64,000 nt of DNA from Glandiceps talaboti (GCF_964340395.1 NW_027554289.1:301713-365712); one strand, 5' to 3'; positions 14,301-25,503 are shown, counted from the stretch's first letter. Translations and numbers: made by a program. Notes: generated by a model not told the origin, from the letters alone.

Positions 14301-17300
14301 ACACAATCTCTTAAAGTGGCCATATGGATAAGAATTTGGTATTTATTTTGGATTTTTATTTGATGAAACAAATTCACTATGTGTTTATACTTGAAAAAAT
14401 AATGCGAAAGAGCATATACCAAGTCCATGTTCATAACTCAATACATTGCAAAAAGATGGAAAAAGTGTAAAAAGTTTGTTATTGTACGTACAATAACAAA
14501 CATTTTATACATTGTTTAATGTTTTGCAGTTTATTGAGTTATGGACATAGACTTAGTATATGTTATTTCACATTATTTTTTCAAGTATAAAAACATAGTG
14601 AATTTGTTTTATCAAATAAAAATCCACAATAAATACCAAATTCTCATCCATATGGCCACTTTAAAGAAATAGTTGTCTGGGATAAAGAAGAACAGACAGC
14701 AAAACAATCAAACTTGACTACCACAAAAAACACTGCTATATGTATTGCAGAATGTTTTCAAAACAATACAGTATGTGACACTTTGCAGCCATATCTTTCA
14801 ATGATGTTATGTTGGTCTTGTGCCAACAACAGTGGTTATGTTTCAGCTGACATTTGTTTTGTTCTAGAAGGACTAACAATGGGATATCAATATCATGACA
14901 AAACGACTGATTAGGAATGTCTTGGCATCATCACATACAGTTGATAAGTCAAGCCATATGTACAATTTACCCACTGGTGTAAACATCTGTTTCTCTATAA
15001 TGGAACTATGTCCATCAGAAGTTAGGATGTGTCCCTGTCTATTGGGATCCATTATAAACAGACTGTAAAACACTTTGATTAGCTGCATGCATGAGATGTC
15101 TGCAACTCTCAAGGTGATTACTACAACCCATAACACCAAAGTAAAACATCTTCTGTATGTACCACAATCGTTTATAGCATCCTTATCAAGTGTAAAAGCA
15201 TACTGTTTCATTTGCTAATTGACCACATTAGAACGGTCACATACTAGGCTTGTAGATACTTTTACACTTGACATGAATGCTATAAATAAGTGTAGCACAT
15301 TATGTCATAGAGAAAGTGCTTTACTTCAGTGTTACTTGTTGTAATATGAATGCTATAAATGAGTGTAGCACATAGAGAAAGTGCTTTACTTCAGTGTTAC
15401 TTGTTGTAGTAAGTTTCAACAACAGCTGACAACCAAATTGTTAAATGCTTAGTCATTTTTGCTATCTTCACTAAGTAAACTTTAGTATCTAATGAAATTT
15501 GCAGGAAAATAATGGCAGCTATGCAAAACCTAGGCCTAAAGGGTTTTTGACTGCAAAGATTCTAACCAAAAAGAGTTTTACGTTCGAGACGAGCTAATGA
15601 TTTTTATGGATATCTGATGGCTCTATTGGGAGTCTTCTCCTGTTTACATCATTTCATGTATAATACACAGCAGGGTTGATATAACTTACACGTACTAACG
15701 CCATCCATATATAACACAGTAAGGATTAACAACATTAAACCGCAATGCATAAAACCTTATTCAGCTCTGAACAATGTAACTACATAGTAACATACCATTT
15801 GTAGTTTGTGTTATTGCAGAGACCATGATTCATTCAGTCAGAATTTATACACAGTACATACAATAGTATTGTGAAATACTTTACATGTATTTCTAAAGGT
15901 CTTCATTTTCACTGCAACCGGCTGTCATGTGTTTTACTTTCAAAGATTATAGACTGTGTATACAAAATTTGATTGAAAATACTTTACACAGAAACTTTAT
16001 CATGAAAGTGGAAAAGAGTTGAAATAGCAAAACTGAATTTTGTGCAAACAACAAAAAAAATTCCAAAGGCAATTTTGAAATGACTTACATGCGTGCACAT
16101 TTCACCAGGTTCTTCAAGACATTATCTATGGTACTGTGGAGAAAAACAAAACAAATAGTTGAAAAATATATTTAGTAAGTAGATGATAATCTACTTTTAT
16201 AGCAAGAATAGGGTGACTAACTATATGATTACATGATTGTCATGGAAAAAGTTAATGTTTTTAAATTAGTATCTTATGGGAAAATGGAAGCAAATCCCAA
16301 TGTGAAAGGACCAATGAATATGTAAGTTTCATTTTCTATGAACATCTATATATAATATGGTGTACAGATATGTCTTACAGTTTTTGATGTAAACCATAAT
16401 CTAAAACATATTTTCAAAGCAGCCTACACCACATTTGTGATGACATAGTGTTGAGTATCATCCATCATTTATGACTGACAATAAACTGTACATATACATG
16501 TACATGGCTGTAACTGGAAAAGAATAACTCAAGTACTCTGTAAATGAACCACTATAACACTGTATTCTGAACACATACACTGTCAAATGTTTGGATAATA
16601 GATACCTAATTGTTTATTCATCTCCAATTCCTGACGTTGTATGTTGTAGAGCTGTCTTAAATGAAGGGGGCTACGGTTAAAATCAGAGAATTATCCATCA
16701 TATATATAAATCACTTACTGAGGTAGCCACTCTAATCCTAAAGGCTCATAGCGGGAATAATAGATTCTCTCTACAACTTCATACAATGGTCTCCACTCCA
16801 ATATGAGGTCTTCTCTGGACAGCAATTCTCTTTTCCTGCAATACATGTAACATAATAATGAGAGCGTTCAGACAAGTACCTGTAACTATAGTAGGACCTG
16901 TCATAATCAACAGGTTGTCATGACAGAGTGGTTAGCTCATTCACATTTTGCTATTGCAATGTTTTGGGTGGAGGGTCTATGGTTTTGCCAATAGTTGACT
17001 TGCCTGTCATCACACCCTTCCTGTGGATATCATGTATTCAATCATGGCAGCTTATGAGATACCCCAATCTGTGTTTACAATGGCGTCCAAGTCAAGTCAG
17101 TGAGTTAATGACGTCTGATACTAGTGATACAAAGCATTACATATAAGCATCTAATAATGGTTGCCTTCAATTATGCTGACATCATTTGAGTATTGCACAT
17201 TGATTTCCCAAACCAATCTGTCCAGCATCAAGTACATACAATGGAAAATATATTGCAAGTTATTCAATAATAACTCTTATCTCTCACAAATTACAGTGGC

Positions 17301-20300
17301 CACTGCTTAATATATATTAATATAATATTTTAATTACCTTCTTTGTACTTACCATTAGATTATGCTTGATGTACTCTTACTATCGGTAATAAATAGTTAC
17401 TAATACTATTATGTATTAAATGATGCTAAAGGTGTCAATGTATATTGTCTAGTCTATCAAAATCATTTCTACACATAGTTTTGTGCTATACATCATCAAA
17501 TCTTAAGATCTCTCTTAGGGGTTACAGGTGATTTGATACCACATTGGCATCCAGACTATTCTACACAATACTTGCATACACACTGTTTTACTTACTTCAA
17601 AAGTGTGATCAAGACCTGAGCAAACTTTTGTAATATTCTGAATTCTAGATCAGGAGTTAAGAACAGTTCATACATCAACTTGATCAGCAACACATGATCT
17701 TCCTTGGAAAATTTGCGACCATACAGACGAATGTACCTGAAGTAAAACATATACATGTATGAGTAGGTATATGTAACTCATCACACGCCATACCTTTATA
17801 GAAATATCACATTCATATGCCATACACTTATGCCAAGTGATTTGAAATTGAAGCAATCTTTATGAAGGGAAATGCCAGTCCATGAAGTACAGCCATCTTG
17901 ATAATAAGTGAGTCTTGCATTCAGTGAGTTCATAATTTTACTTCACTTATGCCACATGAAATTATACAAACAAGCATAAGTGAAAGTTTTGATACATTGG
18001 ACAATGACGTACATTCACCTGGATGTTACCTCTTGACCTAGTTGAGTGGCCTATTGCTGGCATGTCATACTTGTAAGTTGTAGTTACAACTACATGTAAA
18101 CTCTATGAGTTTAGACATTGTTAGTCTAGTGCTATCCTTCATCAAATCTTTCATATCTCTCTTTCAGTCAGACTTAGAGACCATGTTGGTATCGACACTA
18201 GGACTGTCCGACATTGTGTATGCAGCAGATGATACACTCTTAGTCTTGTACATAAATCAAGGACTTTTTTTAGACCTATGTAGCCATAGGCTATGAAGTA
18301 CAACACAAGAAAAGGCCAGATCAGACTATGACTCTCAGGTGACAAATTAAAGCCATGGTAATGTGGAGAGACTTTATATGCATGTGAGAGAGAAGTTTAC
18401 TCTCAACTACATTTTTCTCTGTCATCACCTGGAGACAATGAAATGTGATAAATAGAATGACAACTCATTCTCTACAACTTATGAAAGTGGCCCTATTTCC
18501 TATAACTGGTGTTCCCCTCTATTAAAGTTGCCATAAGCTTTTGTAAGAATCTACACTTCTGATGGTACAGACATGCCTCTCAGACTAGCTTTGGTATAAA
18601 TCAACTGTAATGGGTAACAGGGAATATCTGGTATATAGTCCCAAATACTGAGAACACTTCCTTCAATCTTACGTCTTCTTCCAAATCATAGATAGTCAGA
18701 GTTATTTTGAAAGCTGGAAATGGGCTGGAATAAATACTCATTACTGGGAATCAAAAACAACACAGTATGGATTCCAAACTAGGCTACAAATACAAAATGT
18801 AAACATACAAACATTTACACAATCCTTGACATGTTGTTCACAGAGTTGTGAAACCAAGACGTTGTTTTTTTTCAGCAACTGATGTACATACGATTGTAGC
18901 CTATTACTAGTACAAGTACAATTGTGTACATGTTTGATTTCTTCAAGGCAATGACCTTGCACTCAAAACAACTTGACTTACAAACCCTATCTAATAAAAT
19001 GTTCCTCCTTCTCCCTTGTTGATACAAACCACAAAAAGTTTAAAATATTTAAAAAAAGTTGCAAAACCAAACCTTGGAACATAGTCCCTTGAGTGTTAAT
19101 TTTTGCTGTGTATAATATGCAATTGCAACTTATCAGATACCCCAATCTGTGTTGACAATTGCGTCTAAGCTAAGTCAGTTGATGATGTCAGATAGAAAGC
19201 ATTGCTATAATAATGGCTGCCTTCAAATGTGCTGACATCATGAAGTTTTAGACTTTGCTTCCTTGCTTTGTCCCCATCCCAAAAACATCAAGTATACATA
19301 TATTAACATGGCCAAAATGAATATGATTAGAATAATCTGATATATCCCTTACATTGGGTACTGCTTCAAAAAGAGAAAGTTGATATTGTAAACTTAGTTG
19401 CCTAATTACATGGTTCATACTTAAATTGTTTACTGAATCATACTAGAGTTGTTTATGTTCATCTACAATTTACAAAATCAATTTCTAAATGAGAATCATA
19501 AAAAAAAAACTTATCTAACTTCATCATATAAACATAACAAGGCCATTCCTTGGCTTTCTCTGATGTTGTGCTGATTGAAGATTATCAAAACATCTCATCC
19601 TGATCCCCACACTCTAGCTCACTTATATGTCGTCATTGATGGACCTTGTGACTGATGTCAGTGATGATGCAAATTGCATGTAGTCTGACTTCCTTCAATT
19701 TTGCTGACATCATTTTCAATATGAAGTCCCATTTTCACTCAGAATGTCTTTTGTCGCAATACTATTACTACTAATAATTCGTGACCAGTTTTACTTCAGA
19801 AATGAATATATCCCGACTTTTACAGTATATTTTCCTTTACTTAGCGACAGACAATTGCAAAACTCAAGGAAAAGAGATGCCACTGGAAAGTGACAACCAC
19901 AAAATCTTGACTTTGACATCAACACTACTTTGCACACCTGTACATTTAGGAGGTTCAATACCAAAATGAAATGACTTACAGCAAATCTGTGTATTACATG
20001 TTGTGAGAATTTGCAATACTTTCTTAATTGTTCTTGCAATGGGCCAGAACTTTCAGCAATTTTTAAAACTTGTACTATGTAGTATGAGGAATGTGTTTCT
20101 ATACCGCCATGATTCCACATACTAACTACTAACCTATATGTAGCAAGAGTTATCCCTGTGATGACTTGTTTTTATATTCAACATCAGATTTAGAACTGTT
20201 TACATAAAATTCACAACAGACATGGATAATAGATAGTAAGAAATAACGAACATATTGTATTGTAAGAAGTTGTCATCTATCTTTGCCTTTTACTAAAATT

Positions 20301-20808
20301 TTGATTTTTAAAAAAAATAATAAATCGCTAACTAAAAATAGCACAGCTTTCACACAGATGCTTTATTTGGTTTGACAGTGTCAATTAAATGATACAAAAT
20401 ACTTTGAGAATACTGTGACATTTACAGAGGATTCTGGAAAATGCCATTTTATTTAATACCATCTCCATGTAAATGCCATATCATTATCAAAATCATGTAC
20501 ATGCGCTTTCGTTCATTAATCGACTGACTGCCACATTTCCTGAAATAATACTTATAAGATATGGTCAAAGAGTAACAAAAAAATACTATTTGAAATTAAA
20601 ATCTGGATACTTACGTTGAAAGTCTACTGGTCCAATGGATGATACCAGGCCTCACCTCCCGAAGTTGAACTGCTCTTCCAAGGTTAGCTTTGAGTTCCGC
20701 GAGAAATCTGTTGGATTCTTCGTCGAGTTTATCAGCATATGGTAATAATTTATTGTACGATATTTCTTTCTGGGGTTTAAACCCAAGTTGTTCTTCACGA
20801 TCGTCCAT
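404..20808 (-). CDS. PSME4: Proteasome activator complex subunit 4 (PA200), 5' two-thirds of gene
   Basis: PA200 is a HEAT-repeat solenoid that caps the 20S proteasome and stimulates ubiquitin-independent degradation, including of acetylated histones. Twenty-eight coding exons, in transcript order: 20808-20615, 17736-17596, 16835-16719, 16133-16089, 13866-13717, 13443-13380, 12597-12523, 12350-12231, 11688-11599, 11222-11164, 10900-10694, 10487-10301, 9841-9687, 9343-9193, 8839-8741, 7253-7116, 6814-6599, 6144-5990, 5751-5653, 5089-4954, 4380-4282, 4075-3917, 3509-3381, 2566-2375, 2094-1958, 1601-1548, 1139-1010, 648-404. They total 3,743 bases with consistent phase. Diagnostic matches to human PSME4 are [17 protein letters not shown] near the start, [48 protein letters not shown] and [13 protein letters not shown]-like [13 protein letters not shown] at the end. 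The model ends in phase 2 and continues off the left edge, so the C-terminal third, with the bromodomain-like region, is missing here. Three exons have their donor ends tandemly duplicated into the following intron (reported separately). Confidence 0.97.
2280..2350. repeat. (GT)n microsatellite
   Basis: About 70 bases of GT dinucleotides in the intron just after PSME4 exon 24. Confidence 0.95.
6264..6640 (-). repeat. 40-base tandem repeat made from PSME4 exon 17 end plus its splice donor
   Basis: Units of exactly 40 bases at 6361-6600, plus the source copy in the exon (6601-6640), one partial unit (6327-6360) and degraded ones before it. Each unit carries the exon's GACCACTCACAGAATATCTA coding end and an intact GTAAGT donor. 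The real exon ends at 6599: joining YLPVR to DWARAG of exon 18 restores the PA200 sequence. Reading through the first donor meets TGA at once. Confidence 0.9.
6977..7041. repeat. (AAC)n/(AAT)n microsatellite
   Basis: About 65 bases of AAC/AAT trinucleotides in PSME4 intron 16. Confidence 0.95.
9110..9255 (-). repeat. Tandem duplication of the PSME4 exon 14 end and donor
   Basis: The exon end encodes [19 protein letters not shown]. The adjoining intron (9110-9180) encodes the diverged copy [19 protein letters not shown] in an equivalent frame, with a decayed donor. Confidence 0.8.
10100..10330 (-). repeat. About 30-base tandem repeat made from PSME4 exon 12 end plus its splice donor
   Basis: About seven units beginning with variants of GGCAAATGTTTG (the last four codons of exon 12, Gly-Lys-Cys-Leu), most followed by GTAAGT and a CCAGTG-type spacer. 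One unit has a GC donor and one has lost it. The exon ends at 10301. Confidence 0.85.
11802..12015. repeat. Compound inverted and direct repeat in PSME4 intron 8
   Basis: A perfect 24-base inverted pair, 11902-11925 and 11933-11956 (GGATTTCCTACTACAGACAA at the start), with a 7-base loop. A further copy of the motif lies at about 11802-11826. Two direct copies of a roughly 55-base block (ATGACAGTTTT...AAAATTGGGAA) follow. Probably a rearranged MITE. Confidence 0.6.
13574..13713. repeat. Two 70-base tandem units abutting the PSME4 exon 5 donor
   Basis: Units at 13574-13643 and 13644-13713 share ACACAGGGACTAGACTGCAA and ATTAATCATACAGGTACTA. The second unit ends inside the exon 5 donor hexamer. 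Confidence 0.75.
14315..14660. mobile_element. Fold-back MITE flanked by TTAA
   Basis: 346 bases made of two 173-base inverted arms meeting at a perfect 26-base palindrome around 14487/14488. The arms are roughly 90% alike by eye. The ends read AGTGGCCATATGG and are flanked on both sides by TTAA (14311-14314 and 14661-14664), the target duplication of piggyBac-type elements. It lies in PSME4 intron 4 (13867-16088). No coding capacity. Confidence 0.8.
15122..15408. mobile_element. MITE, TACAACC family, copy 1
   Basis: Terminal inverted repeats of about 90 bases starting TACAACCCATAACACCAAAG, with AAGTGTAAAAGCATACTGTTT at the inner side of the left arm. The last about 60 bases of the right arm are duplicated in tandem. 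It lies in PSME4 intron 4 and shares its arms with the copy at 44521. Confidence 0.75.
17043..17230. repeat. Dispersed non-coding repeat, three copies in PSME4 introns
   Basis: Shares GATACCCCAATCTGTGTT, CAAGTCAGT..., GGTTGCCTTCAA and TGCTGACATCAT with 19125-19295, and partly with 19610-19720. Class unknown. Confidence 0.5.
17443..17545. mobile_element. Diverged copy of the TAGTCTAG MITE
   Basis: Shares GTCTAGTCTATC, CATCAAATCTTAAGATCTCTC and TTTGATACCACATTGGCATC with the copies at 48294 and 18115. It lies in PSME4 intron 2. Confidence 0.5.
18115..18215. mobile_element. Diverged copy of the TAGTCTAG MITE
   Basis: Shares GTTAGTCTAGTGCTATCCTTC and CTAGGACTGTC-type ends with the 70-base element at 48294. 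It lies in PSME4 intron 1. Confidence 0.5.
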
Positions 20809-21219
20809 GCTGGGTTAAATTTGAGCGTTAGTACACTATGGATTCGGCTGACTCACTAACAATCTGTCGAGGCAGCCATGTTGCCGTGGCCGTATGTGCC
20901 TCTCTTCTGTTCGGGTCAGATGTCAAATGAGGTCCATAGAAGGTTCTATTATTACACGGGAGTCAAGGTCTCACCGTTTCTAAATGTCGTTTTCTGCAAT
21001 ATGTGCACGTCTGTTTTACTTTGTCTATTCCTATCAAATTGTTTGCTAGTCAAATAACCACCGTTTGGTTTACTTCTAAGCTCGATATTTTAGCGTGAAT
21101 TGTCACTATGAGATTTGATCTGCCCATAGACAATAACACGACTATACTAACCACCCCATTCAAAATATTGGGGTTCTCCCATCGAGATAGGCTGCCGATT
21201 GCACTCCAACGTTGAGACG
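20809..21219. promoter_or_regulatory. Bidirectional promoter between PSME4 and ACYP
   Basis: Only 411 bases separate the divergent start codons of PSME4 (20808, minus) and the acylphosphatase (21220, plus), so both 5' UTRs and any core promoters must lie here. The segment looks richer in CG dinucleotides than the adjacent introns, and no TATA box is obvious. The same head-to-head pair exists in human (recalled, not checked). Transcription starts cannot be placed from the sequence. Confidence 0.75.
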
Positions 21220-24200
21220 ATGGCAGCGAATGCGTCGAGAACAGCAGCCAGAGGTGCAGGAACTGCGCTCATGTCGGTCGATTTTGAGGTATATGGTAAA
21301 GTTCAAGGTAGGCAATCTAGGACTGCCTCTATAGTATTGAAAATCGTAATGTAAAATGCAATTTTACATGCGATAAACGTTTTGTTTCCAATGACAACAA
21401 CGGACGGGTTTCCGTTGACCATTGCATTGTAAAGTTTACCTGTCTGTTGTGAATATAATACAAATAAACCCCACGATGATCTATAACGGTAGTCGGTAAC
21501 CTATAGGCTGTAGCGACTTTTGAAAAGGCACATCCTTGGCTACATGAAAGACTTCAAGCTGGGTTGAAATACAACATGTCATACAACCAATTTAGATATA
21601 TTGCAATTTGTGTACAGTACGTACCTCTGTAAACATGATAACCTAAATCCAAGTGTCATTATTCTTATCCGCCGCTGCTCATTTAATTCTTCGTCCAAAT
21701 CACATTCATAATACATGTGTAATTATCGTTATTGTAATCCGTTGACTACAATATGAGACGAGTTATACTATCTCTAACTTCACAGGAGTTTACTTTCTTC
21801 TGTCTAATTTGTTACTTCTTTTTTCCCCCTTGTGTCCAGGTGTATTTTTCAGGAAGGTATGTTTCGTTCATCTTTATTTGTTTGTTTACATATACTTAAT
21901 ATGGACGTGCCTTGTGTGATGATAGTTTTGATATAAATTATGTATTTGAAATATGACATTTACATTGCCAGAACTGACAATGCATCTTAGCCTTGGGTGG
22001 TAACCATTTCAACACTGTAACATTGTAAGTCTTTCCATGGTCTTTCACATGTAACAGAGTGTGGAAACCAAAGTATGTCGCATATTTGTCAAGTTTCTAT
22101 GTAGATGGCCACAAAAACATCTTTTTAAATTCAGTAAACTGTAATACTAGGTGGATGAGGGAACTCATTGAAGTGAAATTCACCATACAACACAAGTTAA
22201 ACAATGATTATCATCTTCAAAGAAAACATTAAAAATTATTAGCAAGGCACGATCGCACAATGTCGCACAAGCTCAACAAGTGAACATTTGTTTAGGTCAA
22301 AACCCCCTCCACAAGTGTGATATCAAATGTTTCTATATGATGTAAACTAGGCAGAAAACTGTAGCAGTCACACCACTATGATCGATGTAATATAAAACAT
22401 GATGGTAAACACATCAAAATACTACCAGAAACCCAGCACCATATCTCACATTAGAACAAGTAAATTTTAATCAACTTATCAACATCTCAGTGGTAAATAC
22501 AACAGCTGTTATCTTCGAAGGGGTGAAAGCTTTCCGTCGAAACATGGTTAGAATTGTGAAAATGTAGTTCAGCAATAACATAATTGACGCCAGACCCCTC
22601 CCCCTAAATGAATGATGTTCGCTTATGGATCTTGTGTGACATTGTGCGATCATCCCTAAGCTACTGGCATGACAAGTGTCAAAACACCATACATGTGCAT
22701 AATATGATTCCTCCATATTTACAGTATACACGAAAGAATGCTCTAAAACATGGTCTTGTAGGATGGGTACAGAATACACAGACTGGCACAGTCTTGGGTC
22801 AGATGCAAGGACAAGCAGATAAGATAAGAACTATGTAAGTATGGTATGTCTGTAAACAGTTTTACAGGTATATGTGTATTTGAGATGTTCAATGTCATGT
22901 AAGTTGAATGTGTTGAAATCTGGCATTGAAAGACTTAATCAAGGCTAAAGTGACTAGTGGTTGAAAACAAGTCATCAATGAGAAAGAAACCAAGGCAACA
23001 AAAAGTGAGGCAAATCACTTTTCTTCTAATATAATGGAGACAATTTTGTCCACGCACCAACTGGTTCTGGACTGAATACATGTGATATAAGTCACAAGGT
23101 ACAAGAGGTATTGGAGTCATACATGTGAAGTCGGTTACACTTTATTTTCACTATTGTTGAATTCCTTACTACGTCTCTCAAAAGTAACTGGTACATCTCT
23201 TCTTCCTACTCAACACAAAATCTCTCTGTTGACTGACTGTACTGTGAGAATACATCAACAAGCATCACCTTCTTCTCATGCACGTTACCTTTTCTACAAG
23301 TATCAGTCTTTGTCATTTCTGTACTCTTCTCTATCAATTCTAGGTTAAGAAAGTGTCCTTGGCCATGCCATTTTACTTACAAAGAATAAACATCAGTGCT
23401 GCAATGGATGTTTTGATATTGCAGTGCTGTATGTCACAATTAGTAATACATTGGATAATTAGTAGTGGTACTCATTTGTCCACCATTGCATTTAGTGGTC
23501 GTTGCGGTAATGAATGATAAAGAGTTAGTTGGTGAACACATGCAGTACAGTGTAGCCACACATGGAGACCATGATAAACTCATTTGACACTGAATCAGTG
23601 GAGGATTTGATACATGTACTAACACCACGAATAATTTCAATCTTGCAGTCTGGTGATGGTCAAAATGTATTTCAATAAATAAAACATGGCAGTTTTGACT
23701 TGGTGACTTTCCCCCACAAGACTTACTTTACTCTCGTGACATAACTTGATCAGGGTGTTAAATCTCAGATGTATGTGTATCCCTAACACTGTTGTATTTT
23801 TCATCAGGAAACATTGGTTGGAAAATAAAGGTAGTCCACTGTCTTCAATCCACAAAGCAGTGTTCTTTAATGAAAAGCCCATACAAAATGTAGATTTCTC
23901 AGAATTTAAAGTAAAGGCTTGGCATACCTGTAAGCATCTTTCCATTCTTTCCTTCATTCATTTAGAAAGTTTGGGGATTGCAGATGGTATATGCATAGGT
24001 AGCTAGCTGTATTGTTGTGTGTGGAATTTAGAAATACTGAACTTCATCAAAATAATACAAAGTATGGCACTTTAAATACAAAACTAATTTGCAATTAATC
24101 CTTCATAAAGATTAGTAAAATTTACGATGCTTTTTTTTTCAGACGGCTTATTGAAACGCATAAAACAAGTAACACAATTTGCAGTGTTCAGTTTTTTTTT

Positions 24201-24657
24201 ATCCTAGGAACACCACTGTGCAATAACTTTTTGTGTATTTTTCAGTTGATAACTATACACTCTTGTTTTAATTTTGTTTACATTTTTAGTAACTGTAGTG
24301 GGATTTTAAAATGTTAAGCACACTAAAAAGTTTTTTTCTCACTTTTTGGAAAGCATGTTATGCATGGCCTTGTGTAATTGCAACTTTTCCTCCCAATCTT
24401 TCATGTTGGGAGTACCTACATCAAGTAGCGATCCTCAAGCTTTCAGATGACCATAACCTTTCTGCATGCGTGTCTCTCTCATCGTTTTTTTATTACTGTT
24501 TGTTTGAAATTGACCGATGTCTCTCTTTACATCCTGTAGGAAACAGTGGCTCAGGAAAGAGGGTAGTCCAAGGTCACGTATATCACGTGCTGAATTCAGA
24601 AGTGAGAGAGTTATCACCGAGTTAGAGCACAAAGAGTTTATCATTTTAAAACCCTAA
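21220..24657 (+). CDS. ACYP2: Acylphosphatase, isoform with exon 4b as last exon
   Basis: Acylphosphatase hydrolyses carboxyl-phosphate bonds in the cytosol. Exons: 21220-21307, 21840-21856, 22725-22834 and last exon 24540-24657, giving 110 residues. Family motifs are clear: the phosphate-binding loop GKVQGVFFRK containing the catalytic Arg, then GLVGWVQNT with the catalytic Asn, then GTVLGQMQG, and a C-terminal KQWLRKEGSPRSRI block. The usual family length is about 99; the extra length is an 18-residue Ala/Arg/Gly-rich N-terminus before a second Met (SVDFEVYGKVQG), which could be the real start. Exon 2 is only 17 bases. Exon 3 ends in phase 2 and joins equally well to exon 4a or 4b, since both begin with the G that completes an ATG codon. 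It lies head-to-head with PSME4 and tail-to-tail with eIF3k. ACYP2 is preferred over ACYP1 because of the PSME4 linkage. Confidence 0.93.
21857..22724 (+). other. ACYP intron 2 with a TIR element
   Basis: This 868-base intron holds an apparent DNA element whose 21-base ends (22251-22271 and 22631-22651) are inverted repeats of each other with about one mismatch. The right end lies about 73 bases before exon 3. No coding sequence is seen in it. Confidence 0.5.
22251..22651. mobile_element. TIR element in ACYP intron 2
   Basis: Inverted ends GATCGCACAATGTCGCACAA (left) and the matching inverse on the right, 401 bases in total and non-coding. Target duplication is not evident. Confidence 0.5.
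23808..24006 (+). CDS. ACYP2: Alternative acylphosphatase last exon 4a
   Basis: This exon follows a good acceptor (tttttcatcag) and starts with G completing the split ATG of exon 3, exactly as exon 4b does. It encodes KHWLENKGSPLSSIHKAVF then FNEKPIQNVDFSEFKVKA, a complete alternative C-terminal half of the acylphosphatase fold. Read to its own stop it adds about 22 residues beyond the usual end (137 residues in total). A GTAAGC donor at 23930 would instead let it splice on to exon 4b, where the junction would form TGA after WHT, giving 112 residues. The two exons are clearly paralogous but diverged, so the duplication is old and both look constrained. No polyadenylation signal was seen just after 24006. 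Confidence 0.8.
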
Positions 24658-25451
24658 GGACTGAAAACAATTCCTTGAGCTGACCATAGCGCTTACAAAC
24701 AACTTACCTTTGACTATAATGCCTGTGACATTTCTCTCTGTAGACGATCTTTAATGCACATTACTAGTACTCGGCAGTTCTGAATGTAGGGGTTGAATTT
24801 TCAGGTGGGCATTTTGCCATGACATTTCATAATTTACAATACAGCTGGGTTGTTTTTTTTAATCGGTCATATGCATGTATTTGTTGTACATTTGGGGGAT
24901 ATTTCTCAAATTGAATGAGGAAAATTACATTGGGAAAATAGTCCATGTATAAATACATTCATAGCTTTAGTGAAAAACAGACTAAATTATTACATCTAAC
25001 TGCTTTAGCATAGTAAAACCGGAAAGTTTTATGTTTTATCAATGTAAAGAAAGCTGTAAAGAAGTTTTTGTGTAGATGATAAGAAAACTGTAAACAGTTA
25101 ATTTTCTCATATAAATAGAAGAGAGAATGTGTTTTTCTGTTTTAATCTAGAATTTCTATAAAATTGATTAAGTACTGCACTTTTTTGTCTCTTAATTTTC
25201 ACTTGTGAATGATTATGAAATGAGACCAATATTGAGTAGACCAGAGAAATATAGTAATTATTGTTACGGAAGTAGGAAAGTTACTTTCATCAGCACCTCT
25301 TAACACTCATTATGCAGTATTACCACAATGTGAAATGGGTTGATGAAGCAAGTTCATCACTAGTTAAAAAAAGTTGCCAAAAATATTTATTATGTAAATA
25401 TTTCCGTATTTGTACCTTTTTGTATAGTTTAACAAAGCAATTGTTTTGCTA

Positions 25452-25457
25452 AATAAA
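25452..25457 (+). promoter_or_regulatory. ACYP polyadenylation signal
   Basis: A canonical AATAAA about 800 bases after the exon 4b stop, in AT-rich UTR-like sequence. It is only about 40 bases from the opposing eIF3k signal, so the two transcripts probably end against, or overlap, each other. Confidence 0.6.
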
Positions 25458-25497
25458 CGATTAACATAAAGAAAACATAAAGTGAGTGTGTAGTAGC

Positions 25498-25503
25498 TTT
25501 ATT
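25498..25503 (-). promoter_or_regulatory. eIF3k polyadenylation signal
   Basis: AATAAA on the minus strand, about 500 bases beyond the eIF3k stop codon. It is tail-to-tail with the ACYP signal at 25452. Confidence 0.55.

Noticed and set aside
14080-14434. Minus-strand frames of 63-74 residues
   Set aside because: They fall in the fold-back MITE and flanking AT-rich intron, without protein similarity.
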